From assembly GCA_024195265.1 (NCBI GenBank), contig JAJLRJ010000006.1, positions 1,432,501 through 1,496,500 on the forward strand: a stretch of DNA of 64,000 nt. Reading direction: 5' to 3'. Shown here piece by piece: positions 33,001 through 43,033 of this stretch (its first letter is position 1; every line of letters starts with the position of its first letter). The notes beneath the pieces were generated by a model. The model was not told the origin of the DNA and ran no database searches. It was given only the letters and a program-made list of their open reading frames with translations. The DNA is from Dendrophyllia cribrosa (Eukaryota; Cnidaria; Anthozoa; Scleractinia; Dendrophylliidae). The position numbers and the translations under genes are program-made.

Positions 33001-34492
33001 CTCGTGCTCGCTCACAAGCCAGACCCGTAGCAAGACTAAAATAACTGGGGAGGGGGGGGTGGGGGTGGGAGTGGTGGGGGTAGCAAATTGGCCAAGCAAA
33101 GCAACAGGTCTCCTGTCAAAAAGTAGACATTAGGGAGCTTAAGCAATGACGATGGTGATGGTGATGAGAACATAAAAAAAAAACATTTATACCAGTACAT
33201 GTATTTCCATCAGCTTATCTTCCTTACTACAAATAAGAGGTACAACATACAAAAAAATAAAAACTGCTTTTCATGGAGGCCATGCTCAAAAATATACCTT
33301 TTTTCCATTTTAAAAAATGAAATGATTCACATGAAGGAAATCCCAACCTACCACCACTAAGTAAAGATCTTATTTGCCCAATAAGATGAAATATGCATTA
33401 ATTAGTATGGTAGATAGATAGATAGATAGATAGATAGAAACTTTATTTAAGTGTCAAAAGACCTTATAGCCTGGGTAAACCCATACTAATTTGGGGACAC
33501 ATAAAAAAGTATAAAATATCTAATATTAATCTAAAACCTAAAATATATTTAATATTTAAAATTTATATAAAGCTAACAATTTATTAAATGATAATAAAAG
33601 CTAAAATTTAAAAAAAGAAAATGATAAAATTGTATTGTTATGATGAGCAGAGGGTACAATCCTTGCAACCATCATCCATTAACAGAGTTATGTCGTATTT
33701 ATGTCGTATTTACGTATGAGAACCGAGGAGTTGTGGTTTTATAGTTTACCATACGGAAGGAATATTGAGTCACAAACCCAAAATAGAACTGATTTACATG
33801 TGATTTGCCTACTGATTTGCCGGTGTTGAAGTGTTTAGCGCATTAATTTATGACTCTCCCCCGCGACAACATGAGAAACAATACTATTCGAACAATTTCA
33901 TGATCGCATAAATTCCGCTTGAAAAATGTCATAGCTGACAGACGTTTACAATCTAGACGGGATTATACACGTTCCTATAAAAAAAGACAGGAAACTCATA
34001 AAATTCTTTTTGTATAAAATAAGTTCAATATAAAATAGAATTTTACATGATCTAAACCGCTATCTTCCTAATATAAACAAAGGGATTTCGCTAATATTTT
34101 CTTGAAACAACAATTTGGAGTATGTTATACACTTGAATCAGAATTGATAAAATCTATTGCCTCGAGCCTCGCGGCAGACGGCAGTTGTTATTATGGAAGG
34201 GAGTATACAAAACACCTCGTGCTTAAAGCTGAAAACGCGCATAAGACGAAGAAACCTTCGTCTCCACTATTCCTTGCAAATGCTAGATAACATAGAAGTC
34301 GATCTATCATATTAATAACGAGAAAACGTCTCGCAAACAAATATCTGGCTCAAAGGTAGGATTTAAGCTTAGTTAAGCTTACGTACCTTCAAGAATCTCG
34401 GTGGTGTTTTCACGTTTTCTGTACTTCCCTTGAAGACGTTCTTTCAGCCCCTTTCCTTTTTTCTTTAGGAAATACTTCGCTAGAAACGGCAT
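24037..34492 (-). CDS. SAV1: Salvador homologue (SAV1), Hippo pathway scaffold
   Basis: Eight minus-strand exons: 34492-34387, 32545-31490, 29147-29054, 28702-28656, 26283-26226, 25586-25426, 24859-24798 and 24264-24037 (stop TAA). Every junction is GT-AG and the phases close to 603 residues. A basic N-terminus (MPFLAKYFLKKKGKGLKERL) leads into a long disordered region. WW1 is at about 401-434 (LPPGFEVAW...YYVD, with HNTETTDWCHP), WW2 at about 436-469 (LPDGWEKIES...YYVN), then LVPANPYISE and a C-terminal SARAH coiled coil at about 510-575 (WDLFRYAELDCWQ...). Salvador bridges the MST/Hippo kinase and LATS/Warts. The length is near that of Drosophila Salvador (about 608) rather than human SAV1 (383). 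Unusually, exon 2 encodes three PPxY motifs in YRHPP(P/S)Y repeats at 151-154, 172-175 and 212-215. It shares a 373-bp upstream region with RSPH4A. Confidence 0.95.
25790..26112 (-). repeat. 110-bp minisatellite family, minus orientation
   Basis: About three units of the 8795 family in reverse complement (GAGCAGTACTTTCCTGTGGT, AAGGTGGTTCTA, GTGGATGAAATCCT). It lies in a SAV1 intron. Confidence 0.8.
26345..28260. repeat. 2-kb minisatellite with 100-bp higher-order unit in a SAV1 intron
   Basis: About 36-38 monomers of about 50-51 bp, each with CCATTATGGGGAGGTAGGGGTG and ACTACATGG(C/T)(C/T)(G/A)TTG. Between about 26880 and 27490 two monomer types alternate as a 100-bp dimer (steps at 26901, 27001, 27101, 27201, 27301, 27401). 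The 51-bp monomers elsewhere keep both strands open as 17-residue repeat frames, which are not genes. Confidence 0.95.
28261..28534 (+). mobile_element. Non-LTR retroelement 3' end with (ATGT)n tail, inside the minisatellite
   Basis: An AT-rich segment ends AAAATAAAGTTTATGTATGTATG...; the minisatellite resumes directly after the tail at about 28535 (GGGGAGGTAGGGG). The organisation matches the element at 2618-2955. No reverse transcriptase frame. Confidence 0.55.
28535..28610. repeat. Distal fragment of the SAV1-intron minisatellite
   Basis: One to two monomers of the 26345 array continue after the retroelement insertion, up to about 50 bases before SAV1 exon 4. Confidence 0.85.
28840..29000 (-). 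mobile_element. tRNA-derived SINE with conserved core
   Basis: On the minus strand it starts GGAGCAGTGGCCTAATGGTCA (A-box-like). It then has TTGTGTTCTTGGGCAGGAAACTTTACTCTCACAGTGCCTC, of which the segment TTCTTGGGCA..ACTTTACTC matches my memory of a core domain shared by several animal SINE families. It ends near GTATAAAGGGGTACC. Intronic in SAV1. Confidence 0.65.
29190..29700 (+). repeat. 110-bp minisatellite family array, interrupted downstream by a foldback
   Basis: About five units with GCTTTCATTTGAATGGTCAC, GGATTTCATCCACA and AAGTTAGAACCACC. A further partial unit lies at about 31345-31410, immediately after the foldback transposon at 29732-31335. Confidence 0.85.
29732..31335. mobile_element. 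1.6-kb foldback transposon in a SAV1 intron
   Basis: Ends GGGCGATTCCAGAAAATATCC (left) and GGATATTTTCTGGAATCGCCC (right) pair, and pairing continues into CGGACAGCTT and GGAATTCCGAGGGCA-like blocks. The flank AAT occurs on both sides (29729-29731, 31336-31338). It is inserted in the minisatellite and carries a second element inside. Non-autonomous. Confidence 0.8.
30146..30807. mobile_element. Nested MITE with transposon-like start
   Basis: Ends GGGGCACTTTCCATTCGACC (left) and GAATGGAAAGCGCCCC (right) pair, with repeated TTCCGG words on both sides. It lies within the foldback 29732-31335. A 45-codon frame (30280-30417, MADSLPLLLALELFDDSE...) may be the decayed start of a transposase gene. I cannot confirm that. 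Confidence 0.65.
33045..33100. repeat. G-rich tract in SAV1 intron 1
   Basis: Runs of G separated by T or A (GGGGAGGGGGGGGTGGGGGTGGGAG) with clear G-quadruplex potential. The rest of SAV1 intron 1 is AT-rich. It also holds a (GATA)n tract at 33413-33438 followed by an AAACTTTATTT block, which looks like another minus-strand LINE-type 3' end. Confidence 0.7.
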
Positions 34493-34865
34493 TCTCATTC
34501 TTCTAAATCTTTAACTACACGTCCAATTCGATACAATATTGACATAAATTCCATCCCTTCCAATACCTCAGATTTTGTGAAATGTCCGAAATATTGTAAA
34601 CATGTAATGAACTTCGCCTGCGGTCGCGCCTGGAACCTGGTAACGAAATTATTCCGATCATTCATTGACTAAGAATTTCAGAAGTCGTTGAGCAATCGTG
34701 CGTTATCGGAATTCCGAACCATGTCGAAGAAGTATCGAATTGTCACAACAAAATGTTGCTATGGTCACACAAACCTACTAGATGGCGGTCGAATAAGTTG
34801 GAACGCAAAGACCTGAAAGCTGAAAGTTTCACCGCAAATATCTCTTTTATAGAATACAAAACACA
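34493..34865. promoter_or_regulatory. Bidirectional upstream region SAV1 / RSPH4A
   Basis: Only 373 bp separate the divergent start codons. The region is transposon-free, in contrast to the surrounding introns, and holds an X-box-like motif near the RSPH side. Confidence 0.7.
34755..34768 (+). promoter_or_regulatory. Imperfect RFX X-box upstream of RSPH4A
   Basis: GTTGCTATGGTCAC compares with the RFX consensus GTNRCC(AT)RGYAAC: the 5' half-site fits except for C to T, and the 3' half has a mismatch. It lies about 98 bp before the RSPH4A start codon, a usual place for X-boxes in ciliary genes. Confidence 0.5.
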
Positions 34866-37800
34866 ATGGAAAGTGTAAGCGAATCTATAAGCAATGATTT
34901 AGATAGCGACTTTCAAAATGCAAAAGCATTTCTGCTTAAAACAAGTTTACATTCGAATCTCAATGTGTAAGTACAGGGTAGTTTGTCTGAATTTATGAGC
35001 TGTCTGCAGGATTGCGTTTATAATCTTGTTATTACTCTGTGAAGAAAAGATTTGGAGGTTGTAAAGTTATAGTTGTTTCTTTTCCTTGTAGTTATGATCA
35101 TCTTTCAAGTGTCATTAGAAAGATTTTGGAAGAGAAACCCGCAAATATAGCAGGCAAGTTTTTGATTTGTACAGTGCAACTATTAGCTTTTTTTACAATC
35201 AGATTTTGTGCCGTATTTTATTGACTATACAATTTAAAAATTGTCCATTTTTACCCCCTTTTAAGTTATTTCCCTTTCATGTGAAGCTCTTCAATTTAAG
35301 TAATGTTAAGTAAATTTCTTTCTACGCATATATGTAGATGCAATAGAAGATCTTGTAAGAGATGAGAAGAGGGCAAAATTCTGCCCCACTTTTGACACAA
35401 TCCAGGTAATACGTACACTTTAACTTTATACATGTACATCTCTTCTCTTAAGTTATTAATCGCTTTAACTTTTCTTTACTGGACAACGAGATGGAATTTT
35501 TATGACCGGGGGCGGGGGGGATTTGACCGATTGTTTTAAAAGCAACTGTTTACTTTTGTTTATTGCCTGTTTGACTTGACCAGTCAGGCCCAGAATTGTA
35601 TTTTAAAAGCAGAATCTATAGACTGGTGAAGTATTTTTTAGCCCTCAAACCAGCCTGACTTGTTTCGTCAATTTAGAATGTTATTGCTTAGCTTTCAATA
35701 CCAATAAAATTTTAATCTTAAATGTAAACATTGCCACATAAGATAGCTTTTCAGGCCCGATATTTCGAGCTGCCTGTAATAATTATTGCATTGTAAAGGA
35801 CCTTGCCTTTATATAGTGCCATGCACTGTTCAATCTGAAACTCCCAAGGGAAATCTCATGCATTGAGAAACCATGTAGGGGGGGGGGGGCCTTAGTGGAA
35901 CAACAACAACAACTTTATTTGTACTTTATATTCATTTACATGATGGAACAATCTTTTATGTTTTTAAATGAAATGTGATTTCTTTCTTTAAGAACAAAGA
36001 AGATGAGTCCACAGAGGTGTTACTGGCAAGATCCCAGTTGACTCTTTTTGAGGTAGGTTAAACATTTCACCATCATTGGATAATTTGCTGTCTAAACAAC
36101 AAACCCAGGGTTGGGTGGATGCTTATAATCACTAAAACATTATAAATCCTAACAAAAATTTATTAAAAAAGTTAATTGTCTTGAATCCAGAGAGACCAGT
36201 AAACACCCGAGAGCCAGCTTGAACTCCAGTTTACTGATTTCACAGAAATCTGACTTACTTCAGTATGAAACCAGTGCAACGTTTCCTTCTGCTTCCAGAG
36301 GAGGCCAGGAGTCCAGGAAACGGAACCCATGATGCGGGATCCAGAAATGGATGAAGAACAAGAAGAAGCACCTTTACCAGATCTCATGGAACTCGCAAAC
36401 TACTTTGAGCAAGCTGGTGTTGGCATTGGTAGAGAAGAAACTTTTAGAATATTCTTGGCTTTAAAGATTCTGATCGACACGCAGCCAATTCGGACTTGTA
36501 GATTTTGGGGTAAGAACAATAAAAACAACTCTGCTTGTCTGAGTTTAAGTATTTTATTAAGTATTTTGGATATTTATGTTCTAGTGGGTAAACTGTATCC
36601 TGGGGGGGGGGGGGGGGGGGGGTACTCTTATATATAAGCTATATGGGTATGTACTGCTGTGAAGGGTATGGTTTTCAAGCAATTTAGTCTGGGATAGGGT
36701 ATCATTTGCCGGGAAACTGATCAGTGGTATGAAGAATTAAGTCTAGAATAGGAATTTAAATTGGGAAGAGAAAAAGCCTTAGAAATAACAGAGTTTTAGT
36801 CTAGTATAGTGTATCATTTGCCGAGAAACTTATCAGTGCTATATGAAGAATTAAGTCTAGAATAGGAATTAATACCTGAACAGAAATGAAATCATTTATC
36901 GCAGCATCATTGTTGACAGATGGTTTCCATTAATAATGCTAATAGTGATACAGTTCTAAAAGAAGCAAGTCTTGGATAGGGTAGGGTAGGGATTTTCGGT
37001 GTCTAGTCTAATATAGGGTTGCAAAATCAGCTGAACATGGTCTGGTATTGATAATTAAGATAGATAAGATCCAAGAGGCGAATAACTTTTCTAGTAAAGG
37101 AATCGCTAGACGCACAACAACATGCTTTTTCCCAGACAGAACGTCGTCATTCCCTCCTAGCAACGCCTGTCATTTTGCCTCACAATGCAATCAACCAACT
37201 GTGACAACGAACGCGACAACTAAGACTGTTATACGCTCAACTGGAATCCGCTGTAAATGCCAAAAAATATGCAAATGTTATGGTAAAGAGTTTTTTTTTT
37301 TCTTTCAGGTAAAATATTTGGTATTCATGCAAATTATATTATCGCTGAGGTTGAGTTTTTTGAAGGAGAAGATCCAGAAGAAACGCTAGATGATGAAAAA
37401 CAGCAAGAACAACAAGAGGTATATATTAAATTGTTTTGTGTCATGTTGGTTTTTAATCCCATGGAAATTAAAGTCAGCAATGACTTAAGGTACATGTATC
37501 ATGTACATGTATCGGTTCTATGGCTTACAATCTTTATTTGTTTTACTCTACAGAATGAAGCAAAGACAGACATCATCAAAGAAGGTTAGCATGCAAATAT
37601 ATTATTTTTTATAATAAATAGACAAAAACTAAGATCAAGGCGCTTCTTTTTATTGTTGGAACAGCCAAGAATTAGACAAAATTGGCACGTTTGAACTTTC
37701 GCATGACAATTTTCACTCCTCCAACATGGCAGACACATGCCAGCAGGTGATTTTCTCTGACATCATAGTCATGTGACTGTACAAACACTATATGAACCTA

Positions 37801-40800
37801 GTAAATGGCCTAGCTTGATCACCATGAGTCTCTGGTACTTCAGTGGTTGGAACACTGGACCGGTGTACAGAAAGTCATAGTTTCGATTCAGATGAGAAAA
37901 TGACTGAATGAGCAATTTTTCATACCCCCAATATGTTCACACATGCATCATTGCATCATGTTTAACTATTACCGGTAATTAAAAAAATCTATATAACTTA
38001 CAAGAGTGAATAAAAATGTGTAACTTCCTCACAAGTTACGTGTCAAGTAAACTTTAAAAAAAAACTAAATACTGACCTGCTGCTTAGTACAAATGCGCTA
38101 GCTATTCGCAACCTTTTCTGTTTTAACGTGATCAGGAAGAGAGCTTATAAAAAAGCCTGAGTGAACCCACCAGGACAAGAATATGGGGCAGGTGTTGAGA
38201 AAGCGAGAAAATGCTCTTAGGCTTATAACCTCATTACAATACTTACTGAGTTTGGTCAACTTGTTTTTCTATTTGTGGGATTAAATTTTTCGGTTGGTTG
38301 TTAACCAGTAAAACATCATTGTTTGCAGGGGATTTTGATGTGGAAGAAGATGATGTTCCCCAACCAGATTTTAAACCACCATCACTAATTCCAAAAGAAG
38401 AAAACAGAACAGGCTGTAACAAGAAAACATACTTTGTTTGCAATGAAAGTAAGTACATTTCATGTTACACTTACATATCAAACACGAGAAAGTGTGTTTC
38501 ATCAGGATATCCAAACACCAAGAAGCGGGTTAAAAAAAACGAGGCACAGCGGAGTGTTTTTAACTGACTTTCAGGTGTTTGGATACCTGATCAAACACTC
38601 TTTCAAGTGTTTGATATAGCTTCTTAAACTAATCATTAAATACAGGGAAAATAAAAGAATGAAATTGCCACAATCTATGCTAAGATCAGGTTTCCAAACA
38701 ACTATCACGTTTATGATTTTCTCTGTTTAAATTTGATGAAAATAATTATTGAGTTTGAAAATGCTACATGATACCAACAGCCCTGTCAAAATGTGCCAGC
38801 AGCCAGCAATTTTGCCGCCTACAGTCAATTATTTGCCATCTACTTCACACTGGAGTTCACAAAATTATCATGACCAAAAACAAAATACATTTGTCATCAC
38901 TTCTGTTACCCTACCTACCACTACAAAACGTTCTGACAGGGCTGGATGCCAAGCTTTTATTGTGGATATAAAGAGTCATGTAGAATCCAGGAGGGGAGAG
39001 GGGGAAGGGGGTGGGGGGATGGGACCAGGAGAAAAAGGAGGTAAAATGGTTTTGTAAGATTGTTTGAAGTGGGTCATTGTATTCTCCAATGCAGTAGTTT
39101 TTTAGCTTGTCACAGTCTTTTTTTATCCCTTGTGAATTCTGCTTCAAATGGCAAATCGTAGCTTCCCTTCGTTCCATCAGACTGACCAATCTTAGGCCAT
39201 GACTATTAATGCCAGTGTCTGTACAACAAACCTTGATTAAACATCCCCCCCCCCCCCCCCCCCCCCCATGGGATTTGGGGAGCAGGTGGTACCATATGAT
39301 CTTGTCAACAATCAGAGACGTCGCCTGAATTGGCATTTTGGGTTCTGACAAGTGATGTTCAAATCAATTTCTGTAACAGTTAGAATCCCAAATTTAAATA
39401 TATCTGGGAGATTCACTGTCTTGTCCAGGAGACTGGGAGATTTGGTCCATATCTGGGAGACTCCCAGATGGTACAGGAGAGTTGTCGTATGTCACCTAGC
39501 TTACCAGTAAATCTTATGTCAGTTTTCTTTGCTTTTACAGCTGGAAATATGTGGGTCAGACTTCCTCCAGTCACACCTGCACAGATTGTAGTGTCAAGAC
39601 AAATCAGAAAATTCTGCACTGGAAATCTACAAGCACCTGTAAGTCTGGTTGATTGATCTTGATCATTACAGTGCAGCTAGCTTAAAATAATACTGGAACA
39701 TTAACTTTAACCAATGATATTCCTACTATTCCTATCATCTAAAAATTGTTTAACAATTCCATAAAATACTTGTGTATCTTACCCATTCATCAGGTTGTAA
39801 GCTATCCACCCTTCCCTGGAAATGAAGCTAACTACTTAAGAGCTCAGATTGCCAGAATATCAGCCACAACACACATCAGTCCACTGGGCTACTACATGTT
39901 TGAAGAGGAGGAAGAAGAAGAAGATGAAGGAGGAGGTAGTAAACTCTTTTGCTGTATTTGTTTTTGTTTAATTTATAATACACTGCAAGCCCAGGTAGGA
40001 CCAAGGACTAAGGAATGCATGTGACAGTGGTTTGAAATTCAAAGGTTGAACTAATGTACTGATAAGCTTCTGGTCTATAAGTATTGCTGTCAACCAAGAA
40101 ACTATTACATGTTAATGAGGCCCTGTTAGGAAAAATCTGATAAGGAAATTATATGCTATTGAAACAGAGACACCAGTGAAGCAAAATGACGACAAGTGGC
40201 AAGAGGATTCCATGAAGCTGCAAACTTGCAGTGTGGTGGTGTATGATTCAATTCCAACAGAGACGCATGAACTTTGCAAAATGGCAAGGTTTGAAATTCA
40301 GACTAGAGACATGCACCCCCCCCCCCCCCCCCCCCCCACTGACAGGGTTGTTAATCTTACTTACATGTATAGTTATTTCTTACAAACTACTTCCAGATCT
40401 AAAGGTGGCACCCAAAAACACTTATCTTATTTTGTATTTATTTTTCTTTGTTTTCCAGCACGTGAATCATTTGTGGTGAATACTGAGTTTGAAGGGCTGA
40501 CTCTTAATGAGATGACTGATCCATCCTGTGCCAATTGGGTCCATCATGTGCAGTACATCCTTCCACAGGTACGCACTCAAATTAACAAATAGACTACAAA
40601 TAGTCCCTAGTTCCTTCCACCCTGTGCTTTGCCTATCCACACCTGGGGGGGGGGGGCAATTTTCACGCCCGCTTGCATGATCACCCACTCTACTATCCCT
40701 TGAGAGAAACTCATAGTCTGGTACATGTACCAGAAATCTGTCGGAAAAACCTAGCAAAATGGAGGTAGAGATGTGATGGATTAGGCCAACTAGACTCTGA

Positions 40801-41883
40801 GACAGCCTTTACAAGTTCCTTGTCATGTAACTTGTAGGGTCGCTGCACATGGTTCAACCCATTGCAGAAAAGGGGAGAGGAAGAAGAACTAGAAGAAGAG
40901 GAAGAGGATGAAGAGCGGGAAGAACCTGATGAACCTGAACCAGAGCAGGGACCCCCGCTGCTCACTCCCCTCTCAGAAGATACCGGTGAGAACACTAAAA
41001 TAATGATCTCTCAAAATTTCAGCTTCTTTTAGCTCTTGCTTTGGAAATGTTAAATGCATGATTTCACTAAGGTTCTTTCATTTATCTTGTCATTTGACAG
41101 AGGTTGACAGTATGCCTCCATGGACGGCACAGAAGTCCTCTGCATTAGTTCCTCAGTATTCCTTATCTGTCATGCACTCAAACCAGTGGCCAGGAGCTCA
41201 TGCATTTGCTGTTGAAAGGTAAGTGTCCTCAGTGTACACCTTCAAAATTATTGTACAACTTCCGATCTTTTTCACTTGCTGTTGTATGTTACTTACATTT
41301 TCCAAAATTCTCATTTTGACACCCTTTTGTGAGTCAGATCTAAACTTTAATAATTAAAATATTACATAACAAAAAAAGGTGGTAAAATTATTGTGCACCA
41401 AAATGCACATTCTCAAACCCTGCATGCAATTCCCAACCCTTCCCCCATCTTACATGGGTAAGGCAGGTGACCATTACATATTGTGGGCTCAATGTTCACT
41501 GACCTGACCCTCTCCTAGGCATCTTGCTCCATCCGCCTCCACCCACTGTGTGAAACTCCCCACCCTCCTTGCTGATCGAGCAATCAAGTGAAAATTCTAA
41601 CCAAAATATGCTACTTATTTAACACTACGGTATTCAAGAGTTAAAATGAAGCAAAACCGCAATAATTTAGAGATATGAAATATATCCAATCCAAATTCAT
41701 AGTTTGCAAATACAGTCACCTCATTGCTCCCAGCCAAGTTCCTGCTGTTGCACAAAATAATTCTTCTTGCAATAAGGTTGGCTGCATCTGGCCCCGGTTG
41801 TTCAAAAGGTGGATAGCGCTATCCACCGGATAAATCACCATCCAGTGGATAACGCAATTGGTTTTGCACACGTTTATCCGCTG

Positions 41884-41916
<33 letters not shown>

Positions 41917-42225
41917 CCTTTTGAACAACCGGGCCCTGAACTCTATAATATTATAGTGTATCAAGTAAAACTGACAAAGTTAATGGATATTTTCTTCAGA
42001 AAATTTGAGAACATTTATGTTGGCTGGGGCCAGAAATTCAGTGCAGAGAACTACAGCCCCCCTGCTCCTCCCCCACCCCAAGAGGAGTTCCCCAGCGGAC
42101 CTGAGATCACCGAGGCTGAAGACCCATCTGTGGAGGAGGAGAAGGCTCTAAAGGCCGCACAACAAGAAGCAATGGAAGCAGCAGAGGAAGAAGAAGAGGA
42201 AGATGATGATGATGAGGATGATTAG
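34866..42225 (+). CDS. RSPH4A: Radial spoke head protein RSPH4A/RSPH6A
   Basis: Fourteen confident exons: 34866-34966, 35092-35153, 35338-35405, 35993-36052, 36299-36509, 37309-37418, 37554-37584, 38329-38448, 39541-39638, 39794-39935, 40459-40568, 40838-40985, 41101-41218 and 42000-42225. Phases close to 534 residues. Intron 2 is GC-AG (AG/GCAAGT). A possible extra exon starts at 40168 ([14 protein letters not shown]). Family blocks are [111 protein letters not shown] and [10 protein letters not shown], ending in an acidic tail. The protein builds the head of axonemal radial spokes in motile cilia. Animals with both RSPH4A and RSPH6A split them late, so the symbol stands for the shared ancestor type. 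AATAAA follows at 42244. Confidence 0.95.
36601..37046. mobile_element. Truncated G-tract MITE in an RSPH4A intron
   Basis: Starts with a G run and GGTACTCTTATAT. The interior has repeated AAGTCTAGAATAGGAATT and GATAGGGTA words, like the reverse complement of copy 1 at 17264. No C-run end is found, so the right end is lost. Confidence 0.65.
37800..37920 (+). repeat. SINE-like tRNA-derived fragment
   Basis: Contains CAGTGGTTGGAACACTGGACC and TAGTTTCGATTCAGATGAG, which resemble A and B boxes. The same sequence occurs inverted at about 50640-50740. RSPH4A intron. Confidence 0.5.
41791..41935. mobile_element. Palindromic MITE with GGATAGCGCTATCC motifs
   Basis: Ends CCCGGTTGTTCAAAAGGTGG and CCACCTTTTGAACAACCGGG are exact inverted repeats. 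The inner GGATAGCGCTATCCACCGG is itself palindromic and repeated on both sides. RSPH4A last intron. Confidence 0.85.
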
Positions 42226-42243
42226 TTCCATAGAAATATTTAA

Positions 42244-42249
42244 AATAAA
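42244..42249 (+). terminator. Polyadenylation signal of RSPH4A
   Basis: AATAAA 19 bases after the stop codon, giving a very short 3' UTR. Confidence 0.55.
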
Positions 42250-42851
42250 TTATTTTTTAACAGTTGTCTTGAATTGAAGATCAAGCATTTCACTTCAGCT
42301 TTAATTTTAGTGTACATATCCTTAAAACACTTAAAGGTTCTACATAAAAATCAACAACTTCAGAAATATTGTGCAGAGGATTTCATACTTTGACCAACTA
42401 TTTCCTGTTTTTTGCATAAGGTATACTTGTGTGCATAACTTAAAATAAAATAAAAACAATGATGTACATATTTCTCAAATACAAATTCTCTTAGATGCAT
42501 CATTGTCTACCAGTTGTACGTTATTTATGCAACTCTTCGTGGGTCTTTTCTGAACAACTACAGAAAAAGATATACAATCAATCAATACTTTAAATTTGTT
42601 TCTTGGACAACTTTATTCATAAAACAAGCCAGTGTTAAGCATAGGTTAGTATGGTAAAGAGGTGAATGATTATTTCATGTACATTATTATGTATCATACA
42701 AAACAAAAACTGTTGTAGACAATTTTAAAAAGGTCCTACATTAAAACTGGTGTTTACAAGAGTGTTCTGTTACTTAACAATGTTTTCCACAGGAATTAAT
42801 ATTACACTCCTGTACATGATGACAAAAATAAAACAGTGAAAAAGTGAAGTT

Positions 42852-42857
42852 TTTATT
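42852..42857 (-). terminator. Polyadenylation signal of eIF4A3
   Basis: Minus-strand AATAAA about 180 bases after the eIF4A3 stop. The stretch 42250-42850 between the convergent genes holds no recognised feature. Confidence 0.5.
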
Positions 42858-43033
42858 GCCCCCATACCCAACAGAAACTCTAGCATCTGGGCAGTCATCT
42901 CTGTTCTATTACACAAACGTAGATCTAAATGCATGGAGTGTTCACGGCTTCTAACTCCCTGGTGCTCATAACAATAAATATGAGTTTATTGCTAATCATA
43001 GAATGCTTCGACATAACCAAGTCACTGTAAAGT

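Noticed and set aside
40176..40592. 138-codon frame with a proline run in RSPH4A
   Set aside because: The proline run is a C homopolymer in the intron. Real coding resumes only after the acceptor at 40457-40458.
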